A stretch of DNA of 64,000 nt from M3007 sp041736625 (GTDB lineage: Bacteria; Bacteroidota; Bacteroidia; Chitinophagales; Saprospiraceae): the NCBI GenBank assembly GCA_041736625.1, contig JBGSTG010000117.1, forward strand, positions 1-64,000, read 5' to 3'. A program made the translations under genes and the position numbers. Shown one piece after another: positions 27,096-35,834 of the stretch (positions within the stretch are counted from its first letter, which is position 1; each line of letters starts with the position of its first letter). The notes beneath the pieces are model-generated. The model saw only the letters and a list, made by a program, of their open reading frames with translations, searched no databases and was not told the origin of the DNA.

Positions 27096-28913
27096 ATGCG
27101 CGAGTTCCTGCCATACCTCCTGCGTTACAGGCGTTATCTGTTCCTGGCGGTATTTTTCCACCTGCTGATGTCCGTTTTCCAGGTCATCAGCATCCCCGCG
27201 CTCAATTTTTTCCTGCAAATCCTGTTCCGGCGCAAAGAGGTAAAGCCGGCCGTGCCGATCGACACCGGCGAATGGAACTGGTACACGCGGCTGGAACAAT
27301 CCATTGCTGATTTTTTTGACCGCCAAACACTCCTGTACGGACAAGAGGCCGTGCTCGCCGGCGTTTGTGTGCTGGTGGTGGTCATTTTTTTTGGCAAAAA
27401 CATCTCCCGCTACCTTGGCATCTATTTCATGTCGCCCCTCCGGGTAGGCATCATCAAAGACCTGCGCAACCAGGTGCACGCCAAAATGCTGGCCCTGCCG
27501 CTCTCCTACTACACCGAAGAGCGAAAAGGCGACCTGATGAGCCGGATGACCGCCGATATCTCGGAGGTAGAACTGAGCATCATCGGCATGGTGGAGCAAC
27601 TGGTCAAAGACCCCATCGCCATGGCTGGCGCCCTGGCCATCATGGTCGTCATGGCGCCCGGACTAACCCTGTTTGTTTTTGTGCTCATGCTGTTCTCCGG
27701 CCTCCTGATCGGGGCGCTGGGGCGCAGCCTGCGCCGCCGCTCCAACGCCGCACAGACGGTGCTGGGCTACCTGATGTCCCTGCTGGAAGAAACACTCTCC
27801 GGCATGCGGATACTCAAGGGGTTCAACGCATCGGCCTGGCAACAAAGCCGGTTTGAACAGGTCAATGACGACTACGCCCGAAAACTCATCCGCATCAGCC
27901 GCCGAAAGGACCTGGCCTCCCCCCTGTCCGAATTTCTCGGGATTTGCGTGGTAGCCGTGTTGTTGTGGTACGGCTCGCGATTGGTGTTCGCCGGAACGCT
28001 CAAGCCGGAGACCTTTATCACCTTCCTTTTTGCCTTTTACAACGCGATAGACCCCGTCAAGAGCCTGTCCACCGCACTGTACAACGTCCGCAAGGGCCGC
28101 GGCGCGCTGGACCGCATACAAGCCCTGCTGAACGCCGGAATTGCCATTGAGGAAAAGACTGATCCGGTTCCTTTGACCGTGTTCAGGGACAAAATTGCGT
28201 TCGAAAACGTCGGATTTCGCTACCACGGTGGCGAAACCGACGCCGTGTCGGATATCAACCTCGTGCTCGAACGCGGCAAGGTGATCGCGCTGGTGGGCGC
28301 CTCCGGGGCCGGCAAAAGCACTATTGCCGATCTGTTGCCCCGGTTTTACGACCCCTCCAATGGCCGCATCACCCTGGACGGTGTCGATATCCGGGAGTTT
28401 ACCCTTGAAGACCTCCGGGGCCTCATGGGCATCGTCAGTCAGGAACCCGTACTGTTCAACGACACCGTATTCAGCAACATCGCCTTCGGAAAACAAGGCG
28501 TAACGAAGCAGGACGTGGAGGACGCCGCCCGCCAGGCCAATGCGCACGCCTTCATCACCGAACTGCCTGAAGGGTACGACACGGTGATCGGCGACCGGGG
28601 CAGCAAACTCAGCGGTGGACAACGGCAACGGCTCACCATAGCGCGGGCATTGCTCACCAAACCACAAATTCTGATTCTCGACGAGGCAACCTCAGCCCTG
28701 GATAGCGAATCTGAAAAACTGGTACAAGAAGCGCTGGAACGACTGCTCCAAAACCGCACCGCCCTGGTGATCGCCCACCGCCTCAGCACGGTTCAGCACG
28801 CCGATGTCATCGTTGTCATGCACCAGGGTCGCATCGTCGAACAGGGAACGCACAACAGCCTCATGCAAGACGGCCGGGTTTATCGGAAACTGGTGGAACT
28901 GCAAGCACTGTAG
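27096..28913 (+). CDS. ABC exporter, fused permease and ATPase (MsbA-like)
   Basis: 605 residues. An N-terminal six-helix exporter domain (residues ~15-330) is followed by an ATPase domain with Walker A VGASGAGKST, Q-loop VSQEPVLF, signature LSGGQRQR, Walker B ILILDEATSALD and the H-loop AHRLSTV. Half-transporters of this type dimerise and export lipids or hydrophobic molecules. Position 7 bp after accC suggests a link with lipid synthesis, such as MsbA-type lipid A flipping, but the substrate cannot be read from sequence. A long hairpin element starts at the first base after the stop codon. Confidence 0.93.
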   Translation: MREFLPYLLRYRRYLFLAVFFHLLMSVFQVISIPALNFFLQILFRRKEVKPAVPIDTGEWNWYTRLEQSIADFFDRQTLLYGQEAVLAGVCVLVVVIFFGKNISRYLGIYFMSPLRVGIIKDLRNQVHAKMLALPLSYYTEERKGDLMSRMTADISEVELSIIGMVEQLVKDPIAMAGALAIMVVMAPGLTLFVFVLMLFSGLLIGALGRSLRRRSNAAQTVLGYLMSLLEETLSGMRILKGFNASAWQQSRFEQVNDDYARKLIRISRRKDLASPLSEFLGICVVAVLLWYGSRLVFAGTLKPETFITFLFAFYNAIDPVKSLSTALYNVRKGRGALDRIQALLNAGIAIEEKTDPVPLTVFRDKIAFENVGFRYHGGETDAVSDINLVLERGKVIALVGASGAGKSTIADLLPRFYDPSNGRITLDGVDIREFTLEDLRGLMGIVSQEPVLFNDTVFSNIAFGKQGVTKQDVEDAARQANAHAFITELPEGYDTVIGDRGSKLSGGQRQRLTIARALLTKPQILILDEATSALDSESEKLVQEALERLLQNRTALVIAHRLSTVQHADVIVVMHQGRIVEQGTHNSLMQDGRVYRKLVELQAL

Positions 28914-29020
28914 CGAATGCAGAATGCGGAATGTCGAATGCGGAATAAAAGGGCTCTTGGTATCAACGTGTGACCAAGAGCCCTTTTATTCCGCATTCGA
29001 CATTCCGCATTCCGCATTCG
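28914..29020. repeat. 48-bp-arm GCGGAAT inverted repeat directly after the ABC exporter
   Basis: The arms 28914-28961 and 28973-29020 are complementary at 47 of 48 positions and are separated by 11 nt. Each arm has GCGGAAT-type heptamers on the outside and ATAAAAGGGCTCTTGGT next to the loop. The left arm begins at the base after the TAG stop; the right arm ends 10 nt before the next gene's -7 box. Transcribed, it would form a very stable hairpin, but there is no classic T-tract after it. Confidence 0.93.
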
Positions 29021-29030
29021 AGAATTTCCT

Positions 29031-29038
29031 TACCTTTG
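29031..29038 (+). promoter_or_regulatory. Candidate -7 box of the T9SS protein gene
   Basis: TACCTTTG, 68 nt before the ATG at 29106. The -33 region would lie inside the repeat arm. Confidence 0.48.
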
Positions 29039-29105
29039 AATCTTGTATATGCCAACCTTGGTTGTTGTATGTTAATCCTGCCTTTGTAAAACATCAAATT
29101 TTCCG

Positions 29106-30257
29106 ATGAAAAGAATGCTTCTCACTGCATTGTTTAACGCCTTTCGGATGGTGGCCTTCGCCCAGATCACCGTCACGTCCCTGACTTTTCCCGTAGCAGG
29201 AGACACCCTCTTTTACGCTTTGGACGACGCCCCGCCGTCGCTCAACGCCAACACGCCGCCCGGTGGCGCGCAGATCTGGGACTTTACCGGTCTGATTGCC
29301 ACGGAAACGTTCCAGATTGCCTACCGACCCACTTCGGTCGGCACGTACAAGAACAGCTTTCCCGGCGCAGAGATGGTGGTCATCGAAGGCGCCTCTGAAA
29401 CCTATTTCAACGCCACCAACATGCGATTTGAGGTAATGGGTTTTTCCGGCGTCTTTCCCGGCGCTTTTGGCGCCAATGTGCTGGGCCGGTATGCCCCATT
29501 TCTGATTGAGCGGCGGTCACCGATGAACTTTTTTGACATCAACCAAGTCGGATCCAACCTGAGTTTCGCCTTCAGCACCGACCAGTTGCCCGACAGCCTG
29601 TTCATGGGCTTCCCGGCGCCCGATTCCATCCGCATACGGATCAACACCAATCGCCTGGATGTAGTAGACGGCTGGGGAACCTGCCTGATCCCGCCAGTGG
29701 GCGCGAGCTACGACGTTCTGCGCGAAAAAAGGACCGAATACAACACGACCGCCATAGACATTTACATCTCCAACCCTTTTCCGCTCGGATGGGTCGACCT
29801 GACCACCTTGCTTCCCGGTGGCGGCGGATTTGCCGGCTTGATCGGCACCGATACAACCGTGAACTACGCCTTTTTCAGCAATACGGAGAAAGAAGAGATC
29901 GCCGTAGTCTCTTACGACGCTTCGGGCGCCGATTTGCAAAACGTCCAGTTCAAATTTTCCGGAACCACCGCCACCCACCCGACAGAGGTCCCCGGCAAGG
30001 CAAACATCCAGGCGCATCCCAATCCGGCGGTTGACTGGGTTCGGTTCGACTGCACGAATCTCCCCTCCGACAGCTACACATTCAAGATTTTTAACATCAT
30101 CGGCAACGTGGTCTGGAAGGAAACGCACTTCCTCTCCGGAGACCGCTCCGTACGGGTTGATCTGGATGACTTCAAAAAAGGAACGTATCTGTACAGCCTG
30201 GAAGACAAAGCGGGCAATACCATTGCTACCAAACGGTTGGTCATCATCAAGCCTTAA
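29106..30257 (+). CDS. Secreted protein with T9SS type A sorting domain
   Basis: 383 residues. Signal peptide MKRMLLTALFNAFRMVAFAQ. The central ~280 residues have no recognised family; they are rich in aromatic and Gly/Asn residues, suggesting a beta-sandwich. The last ~80 residues (IQAHPNPAVDWVRFD, FKIFNIIGNVVWKE, DFKKGTYLYSLED, KRLVIIKP) are a full T9SS type A C-terminal domain. This gives export through the type IX system and surface attachment or release. No catalytic motif is visible. It is downstream of the hairpin repeat and has its own -7 box. Confidence 0.85.
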   Translation: MKRMLLTALFNAFRMVAFAQITVTSLTFPVAGDTLFYALDDAPPSLNANTPPGGAQIWDFTGLIATETFQIAYRPTSVGTYKNSFPGAEMVVIEGASETYFNATNMRFEVMGFSGVFPGAFGANVLGRYAPFLIERRSPMNFFDINQVGSNLSFAFSTDQLPDSLFMGFPAPDSIRIRINTNRLDVVDGWGTCLIPPVGASYDVLREKRTEYNTTAIDIYISNPFPLGWVDLTTLLPGGGGFAGLIGTDTTVNYAFFSNTEKEEIAVVSYDASGADLQNVQFKFSGTTATHPTEVPGKANIQAHPNPAVDWVRFDCTNLPSDSYTFKIFNIIGNVVWKETHFLSGDRSVRVDLDDFKKGTYLYSLEDKAGNTIATKRLVIIKP

Positions 30258-30398
30258 GAAAGCGTTAAAAAATGTCGACCATAAGCGTAAACAGTGATTC
30301 ATTCTGTTAATGTTGCAACCTGCCTGTAACCTATCAGTCCATATCTTCGACTGCTTTACAGCCACTGGCTTGTTCGATCACACAATAAAATCGCTTTT

Positions 30399-31013
30399 AT
30401 GAAAACGTTCGTGCTCCCAGCGCTTTTTATCCTGAGCGCCTCCGTGTTGTTTGCCCAACAGGAAGAGACGGTTTTGGGCCATCGGGGCCTGGGCTTTTCC
30501 GGATTTTGGTGGAACTGGAGCCACCAGGTCGCCCAGTTTCCCGGAGATAAAGCCTACATGCGGGGTTCCCAGTTCGGTCTGGAATTCGGCAAATGCCTCT
30601 TTATTGGGTACGGTACCTACAAATTGCAGGACGACATCGTGATCCAACAGGGTCAAACCTCCACCCGTTTCGACATGCATTTCAATGCTTTCAAGATCGG
30701 GTACGGGTTCCAGGCATACAAGGCCATCCATCCCATTTTTAACGTTGACCTCGGCGGCGCCAAAGCCAGCGTGGACGGAGAAGGCACCGACCACCTGTTT
30801 ATGATCCAACCGGCCGTCGGCGTCGAACTCAACGTATTCCGTTGGTTCCGCTTGTCGCTCGAAGGCGGATACCGGTTCGCCACCGATAGCGACTTCCCCA
30901 GCCTGAGCAATGCGGACATTTCCGGCCTTTTCGGACAAGCGGTGCTGCGCTTTGGCTACTCCTGGGGGCATTTCGGCAAATACCGGAGGGAATACGACCG
31001 GGATTGGGAGTGA
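30399..31013 (+). CDS. Putative outer-membrane beta-barrel protein
   Basis: 204 residues. Signal peptide MKTFVLPALFILSASVLFAQ. The mature protein alternates hydrophobic and polar residues, with frequent Gly and aromatic residues (YGTYKLQDD, FKIGYGFQAYKA, NVDLGGAKA, SLEGGYRFATDSD, VLRFGYSWGHFG), as in small 8-stranded barrels. No named family is recognised. It is 141 bp after the T9SS gene and may be a separate unit. A GCGGAAT array starts 2 nt after its stop. Confidence 0.65.
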   Translation: MKTFVLPALFILSASVLFAQQEETVLGHRGLGFSGFWWNWSHQVAQFPGDKAYMRGSQFGLEFGKCLFIGYGTYKLQDDIVIQQGQTSTRFDMHFNAFKIGYGFQAYKAIHPIFNVDLGGAKASVDGEGTDHLFMIQPAVGVELNVFRWFRLSLEGGYRFATDSDFPSLSNADISGLFGQAVLRFGYSWGHFGKYRREYDRDWE

Positions 31014-31015
31014 GG

Positions 31016-31052
31016 CGAATGCGGAATGCGGAATTTCGAATGCGGAATACGG
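31016..31052 (+). repeat. GCGGAAT heptamer array, left orientation
   Basis: A run of CGAATGCGGAATGCGGAAT-type units starting 2 nt after the TGA of the barrel protein gene. Its inverted partners are the two arrays at 31468-31567, about 415 bp away. Confidence 0.85.
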
Positions 31053-31075
31053 TTGCTCAAAGTCCAACGGGGATG

Positions 31076-31368
31076 GCGTGAGGTACCAAGCTTTCTTCCC
31101 CACTTTTTTATACCAATTCCGGTCACCCTGAGCCCGTAGGGCGAAGGGCCTCCCTGTCACCCTGAGCCCGTAGGGCGAAGGACCACATTTTAAAAGAACT
31201 ATCCCCCCTCTTGCGTCAGTTGTCCCGGGGATATCCTTCGCCCTTGAGCCCCGGCACGCGCCGCAGCCGGCGCAGTTTACATTAGTTGTCCCAGGGAGAT
31301 CCTTCGCCCTTCGGGCTCAGGATGACAAGTCGTTGTTAAAAAAGGGGGGGGAAGCTTGGTCCCTCACG
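31076..31368. repeat. Nested direct and inverted repeats inside the heptamer arrays
   Basis: Two direct copies of GTCACCCTGAGCCCGTAGGG plus CGAAGG lie at 31122-31150 and 31156-31184. Two inverted relatives are at about 31230-31250 and 31296-31326. AGTTGTCCC plus RGGGAKATCCTTCGCCCTT occurs twice directly (31218 and 31283). An outer inverted pair, GTGAGGTACCAAGCTTTC near 31079 and GAAGCTTGGTCCCTCAC near 31351, encloses them. No gene is seen in the 591 bp between 31014 and 31604. Confidence 0.8.
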
Positions 31369-31467
31369 TTCAAGGTAAAAGATATGGGCCGGAAATAAAC
31401 AAGCGGTCGCGGGCTCTTTGCCGAATTTGTATGCTTGCGGGTGAGAAGGCCCCAAGTCCAACGTACA

Positions 31468-31567
31468 ACCAAGAGCCCTATTATTCCGCATTCCGCATTC
31501 CCCATTCCGCATTCGACATGCCAAGCGTAAATTTATTCCGCATTCCGCATTCCCCATTCCGCATTCG
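31468..31567 (-). repeat. Two GCGGAAT heptamer arrays, right orientation
   Basis: The arrays 31468-31515 and 31519-31567 each have a core (ACCAAGAGCCC or GCCAAGCGTAAA) followed by ATTCCGC heptamers and ending ATTCG. The second array ends 3 nt before the rocD -7 box. Confidence 0.85.
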
Positions 31568-31570
31568 AAC

Positions 31571-31578
31571 TATCTTTG
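31571..31578 (+). promoter_or_regulatory. Candidate -7 box of rocD
   Basis: TATCTTTG followed by G, 27 nt before the ATG at 31605. It abuts the heptamer array, so the -33 region lies within the repeat. Confidence 0.52.
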
Positions 31579-31604
31579 GGGGCTTTTTACCATTTTAGCC
31601 CTCA

Positions 31605-32873
<1,269 letters not shown>

Positions 32874-32912
32874 CATCCCCCGCCAGCACCTGCTGCGTAC
32901 CCATCGTCGCAA

Positions 32913-33626
32913 ATGAACACACCCATCGAAAATATTCGCCAGGAACTGCAAATGCTGGGCAATGCGGAAACCGCAGCCGCATCCCGGCGTTTCTTCAAAG
33001 AGACCATTGAAACATACGGCGTAAAAAATGCCGAGGTACACCGGTTGGCCAAGGCCCATTTCAAGGACATGTCGGACAAATCCAAGGCAAACATTCTGGC
33101 ACTTTGCGAGCACCTGTGGCAATCCGGATACATGGAAGAGGCGCTGATCGCGTGCGATTGGTCCTTTTTCGTCCGGAAACAGTTTGAACCGGTTGATTTT
33201 GAAATTTTTGAAAAATGGATCGACTGCTACGTTTCCAATTGGGCCGCCTGCGACACCTTTTGCAATCACACCGTCGGCGCGTTTATCGAGCGGTATCCGG
33301 CATTTCTGGACAGACTGAAAAACTGGGCCCTGTCGCCCAATCGCTGGCTCCGGCGGGCAGCAGCCGTTTCCTTGATCATTCCAGCCAAGGAGGGTCGGTT
33401 TTTGCCGGAAATTTTGGAAATAGCCGGCATATTATTGCGCGACCGGGACGACCTGGTGCAAAAGGGCTACGGGTGGATGCTTAAAGAGGCGACCAAACTT
33501 CATCGGGAAGCTGTTTTCAACTTCGTCATGCACCACAAAGCCGAAATGCCGCGCACGGCGTTGCGCTACGCCATTGAAAAAATGCCTGCTGCGATGAAAA
33601 AGGCGGCTATGGAAAAAGCACACTGA
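32913..33626 (+). CDS. DNA alkylation repair protein (AlkD-like)
   Basis: 237 residues, all-helical, HEAT-like repeats of the DNA alkylation repair family (PF08713). Diagnostic segments are FFKETIETYGVKNAEVHRLA near the N-terminus, ALCEHLWQSGYMEEALIA, the WAACDTFCNHTVG segment, and NRWLRRAAAVSLI. AlkD-type glycosylases remove N3- and N7-alkylpurines without base flipping. The conserved Asp of the WxxCD region is present, so activity is plausible. It lies 39 bp after rocD and converges on murI (13 bp between stops). Confidence 0.88.
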   Translation: MNTPIENIRQELQMLGNAETAAASRRFFKETIETYGVKNAEVHRLAKAHFKDMSDKSKANILALCEHLWQSGYMEEALIACDWSFFVRKQFEPVDFEIFEKWIDCYVSNWAACDTFCNHTVGAFIERYPAFLDRLKNWALSPNRWLRRAAAVSLIIPAKEGRFLPEILEIAGILLRDRDDLVQKGYGWMLKEATKLHREAVFNFVMHHKAEMPRTALRYAIEKMPAAMKKAAMEKAH

Positions 33627-33639
33627 AACCCGGTTCCCG

Positions 33640-34464
33640 TTACCAGCTTACATATTCCGACGCCACCGGCTCCCCCCAAAAAAGTCTGGCCATTTCATTG
33701 AAGGCCTCCGGCCGGTCCGTCGTCAGAAAACGCCGGGAGCCGCCGCGGGTGCATAAGGCGTCCATCTCCGGATGCCGGTGCAGGTAGCGGACCAGGCTGT
33801 CGGCCACGATGGGCCCCTGGGAAATGACCGCGATGTCCGGACGCGGTAAAAACCGGCGAATCTTGTCCATCAGCAATGGGTAGTGCGTGCAGCCCAGCAG
33901 GAGGGCGTCGATGGCCGGATCCTGAGCCAGCAGCCGGCGGATGTGCTTGTCGACAAAATAGTCGGCGCCCGGGCCGTCGTGTTCATTGTTTTCGATCAGC
34001 GGCACCCACATCGGGCAGGCTTCCTGGTACACGCGGATATCGGGATACTGGTGCGCGATCTCGATCACATACGACGCAGAACGCACGGTGCCGGGGGTGG
34101 CGAGCAACCCCACCCTTCCGGAACGCGTAAACTCGTCGATGCGCTCCGCAGTGGGTCGGATCACACCGAGCACGCGGCGCCGGTCGCCGTACGCGGGGAG
34201 GTCATGTTGCTGAATGCTGCGCAGGGCGCGCGCGGAGGCCGTGTTGCAGGCGAGGATCACCAACGGGCAGTCCATGTCGAACAGACGCCGCACCGCTTCC
34301 AGTGTGTACTGGTAAATGGTTTCGAAGCTGCGCGTACCGTAAGGGGAACGGGCGTTGTCGCCCAGGTATATAAAATCGTATTCCGGGAGTGCATGCGCGA
34401 TCTCCCGGAATACGGTAAGGCCTCCATAGCCCGAGTCGAAAATCCCGATGGGGCCCGGGTGCAT
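33640..34464 (-). CDS. murI: Glutamate racemase
   Basis: 274 residues. Makes D-glutamate for peptidoglycan. The substrate loop is FDSGYGG (residues 9-15). The two catalytic cysteines are C73 in ACNTAS and C192 in LGCTHYPLL, the cofactor-independent racemase pair. It starts 4 bp after the stop of the OmpH-like gene upstream, so it is part of the ompH-ompH-murI transcript. Confidence 0.95.
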   Translation of the reverse strand: MHPGPIGIFDSGYGGLTVFREIAHALPEYDFIYLGDNARSPYGTRSFETIYQYTLEAVRRLFDMDCPLVILACNTASARALRSIQQHDLPAYGDRRRVLGVIRPTAERIDEFTRSGRVGLLATPGTVRSASYVIEIAHQYPDIRVYQEACPMWVPLIENNEHDGPGADYFVDKHIRRLLAQDPAIDALLLGCTHYPLLMDKIRRFLPRPDIAVISQGPIVADSLVRYLHRHPEMDALCTRGGSRRFLTTDRPEAFNEMARLFWGEPVASEYVSW

Positions 34465-34468
34465 GGGT

Positions 34469-34972
34469 TTACGGAATGCCGATTTTGGCTTTGACGAGCT
34501 TGGTCACGTCGAGCGACTCATCGGCGTACAAAAGCACCTGGCTGCCGGTGTCGAACACCATATTGAGGCCCTGTTCCTTGGCCACATCCTTCATGGCGGT
34601 GTTGAGTTTTTCCAGGATGGGCTTGTACAGTTCCTCGCGTTTCTCTCCGAGCTTTTTATACACTTCCTGTTCGTACTCGCCAATTTTTTTCTCCTCTTCC
34701 TGGAGTTTGGCCATTTGCGCCTCATAATCTTTGGGCGAAATGGTGCCTTCTGCATTTTTGCGTTCCAGGATTTGCACCTTGTCCTGGAGCTCTTTGACCA
34801 TTTCCTGGCCTTTTTTGGTGAGCTGGGTCTGGAAAGCCTGCAACTCGGAGTCGGCGGCTTTTACCTCCGGCATTTCGGAGAGCAAGGCCATAGAATTGCA
34901 ATAGCCGAATTTTTGTGCGTGTACGGTAACTGCCGCCGCCAGGGCAAGCAGCAAAACGAGGGTTTTCTTCAT
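34469..34972 (-). CDS. OmpH/Skp-family periplasmic chaperone (second copy)
   Basis: 167 residues from the ATG at 34972, where MKKTLVLLLALAAAVTVHAQ is a clean signal peptide; an in-frame start at 35005 adds 11 unsuited residues. The mature protein starts KFGYCNSMALLSEMPEVK, then a long charged coiled coil (about 40-120), then a C-terminal strand region ending GLNMVFDTGSQVLLYADESLDVT. This is the Skp/OmpH (PF03938) pattern: trimeric 'jellyfish' holdase for outer-membrane proteins. It is a paralogue of the upstream gene, 80 bp away, and precedes murI. Confidence 0.9.
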   Translation of the reverse strand: MKKTLVLLLALAAAVTVHAQKFGYCNSMALLSEMPEVKAADSELQAFQTQLTKKGQEMVKELQDKVQILERKNAEGTISPKDYEAQMAKLQEEEKKIGEYEQEVYKKLGEKREELYKPILEKLNTAMKDVAKEQGLNMVFDTGSQVLLYADESLDVTKLVKAKIGIP

Positions 34973-35052
34973 TAGTGCGTATTGGTTGGAAAAATGCTGG
35001 TCCAAAGCGGACGCAAAGGTACGGATTCTGCACCGGATTTCCCGGCGGATTC

Positions 35053-35568
35053 TTATCCGCGTTTGAGCATGGCTTTCACGTCTTCCGTTTTGTCGTATTT
35101 CGGGTCGGCGAACAGCATACCGGAGGCCGAGCCTTTCTCAAAAATAAACTCAAATCCCTTGTCTTCGGCGTATTGGGTAACCGCGTTGTACACGCGGTCC
35201 TGGATGGGTTTGACCAGCTCTTCGCGTTTTTTGAACAGGGCGCCGTCGGGTCCGAATTTCTGGCGTTGCATCTCGCGCACGTCTTTTTCCTTGTTCATGA
35301 TCTCCTCCTCGCGTTTCTTTTTCATGTCCTCGCTCATCAGCACCTGTTCGGCCTGGTACTTGCTGTACATGCCCTTGACCACGTCCTGCTCCTTGGCGAT
35401 CTCCTGCCGCCACTGGGTGGCGAGCTTGTCGAGCGATTCCTGGGCTTTGGTGTACTCGGGGATGCTTTCGAGGATGGCGTTCACGTCTACATAAGCGAGG
35501 CGCTGTGCGGCGCCAATCAGGGGCAGGGCCATGATGGCTGCCAGCGCAATCCATTGGATGTGTTTCAT
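35053..35568 (-). CDS. OmpH/Skp-family periplasmic chaperone (first copy)
   Basis: 171 residues from the ATG at 35568, with signal peptide MKHIQWIALAAIMALPLIGA; the start at 35592 adds 8 residues. The mature start QRLAYVDVNAILESIPEY is the family beta-strand. A long coiled coil rich in Lys/Glu follows, then GFEFIFEKGSASGMLFADP and the closing DVKAMLKRG. It is a chaperone for outer-membrane protein transit. In many Bacteroidota these tandem copies lie next to bamA; here they lie upstream of murI, with no bamA in the window. A -7 box is 40 nt upstream. Confidence 0.92.
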   Translation of the reverse strand: MKHIQWIALAAIMALPLIGAAQRLAYVDVNAILESIPEYTKAQESLDKLATQWRQEIAKEQDVVKGMYSKYQAEQVLMSEDMKKKREEEIMNKEKDVREMQRQKFGPDGALFKKREELVKPIQDRVYNAVTQYAEDKGFEFIFEKGSASGMLFADPKYDKTEDVKAMLKRG

Positions 35569-35607
35569 GTCGGGTGTTTTAATGGTTTGCATTAACCGTT
35601 TTGGCTA

Positions 35608-35615
35608 CAAAAATA
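35608..35615 (-). promoter_or_regulatory. Candidate -7 box of the ompH-ompH-murI transcript
   Basis: CAAAAATA on the plus strand reads TATTTTTG on the minus strand, 40 nt before the first OmpH ATG. Confidence 0.48.
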
Positions 35616-35807
35616 CGGGGTTTGGAGCGGTTTTTCGGATGTTTAGACGGGTAAACGCGCCGGCGGGTTGCTTGTATGTGTTAAAAAAATTTGGCAAATA
35701 AAATTTAACCATTTGAAAAACAACCCGCTAAACGACGAATTCACGATTGCGGGCACTCCGTTGTTAACCGCCAATTAACGGAGCCTTAATCGGAATTAAC
35801 GGGGTTG

Positions 35808-35815
35808 TACCTTTG
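35808..35815 (+). promoter_or_regulatory. Candidate -7 box of hutH
   Basis: TACCTTTG followed by C lies inside the longest hutH open frame (which opens at a TTG at 35805), so that TTG cannot be the start. The GTG at 35835 is 20 nt downstream. Confidence 0.55.
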
Positions 35816-35834
35816 CGTCCAAATTGTTTTCATA

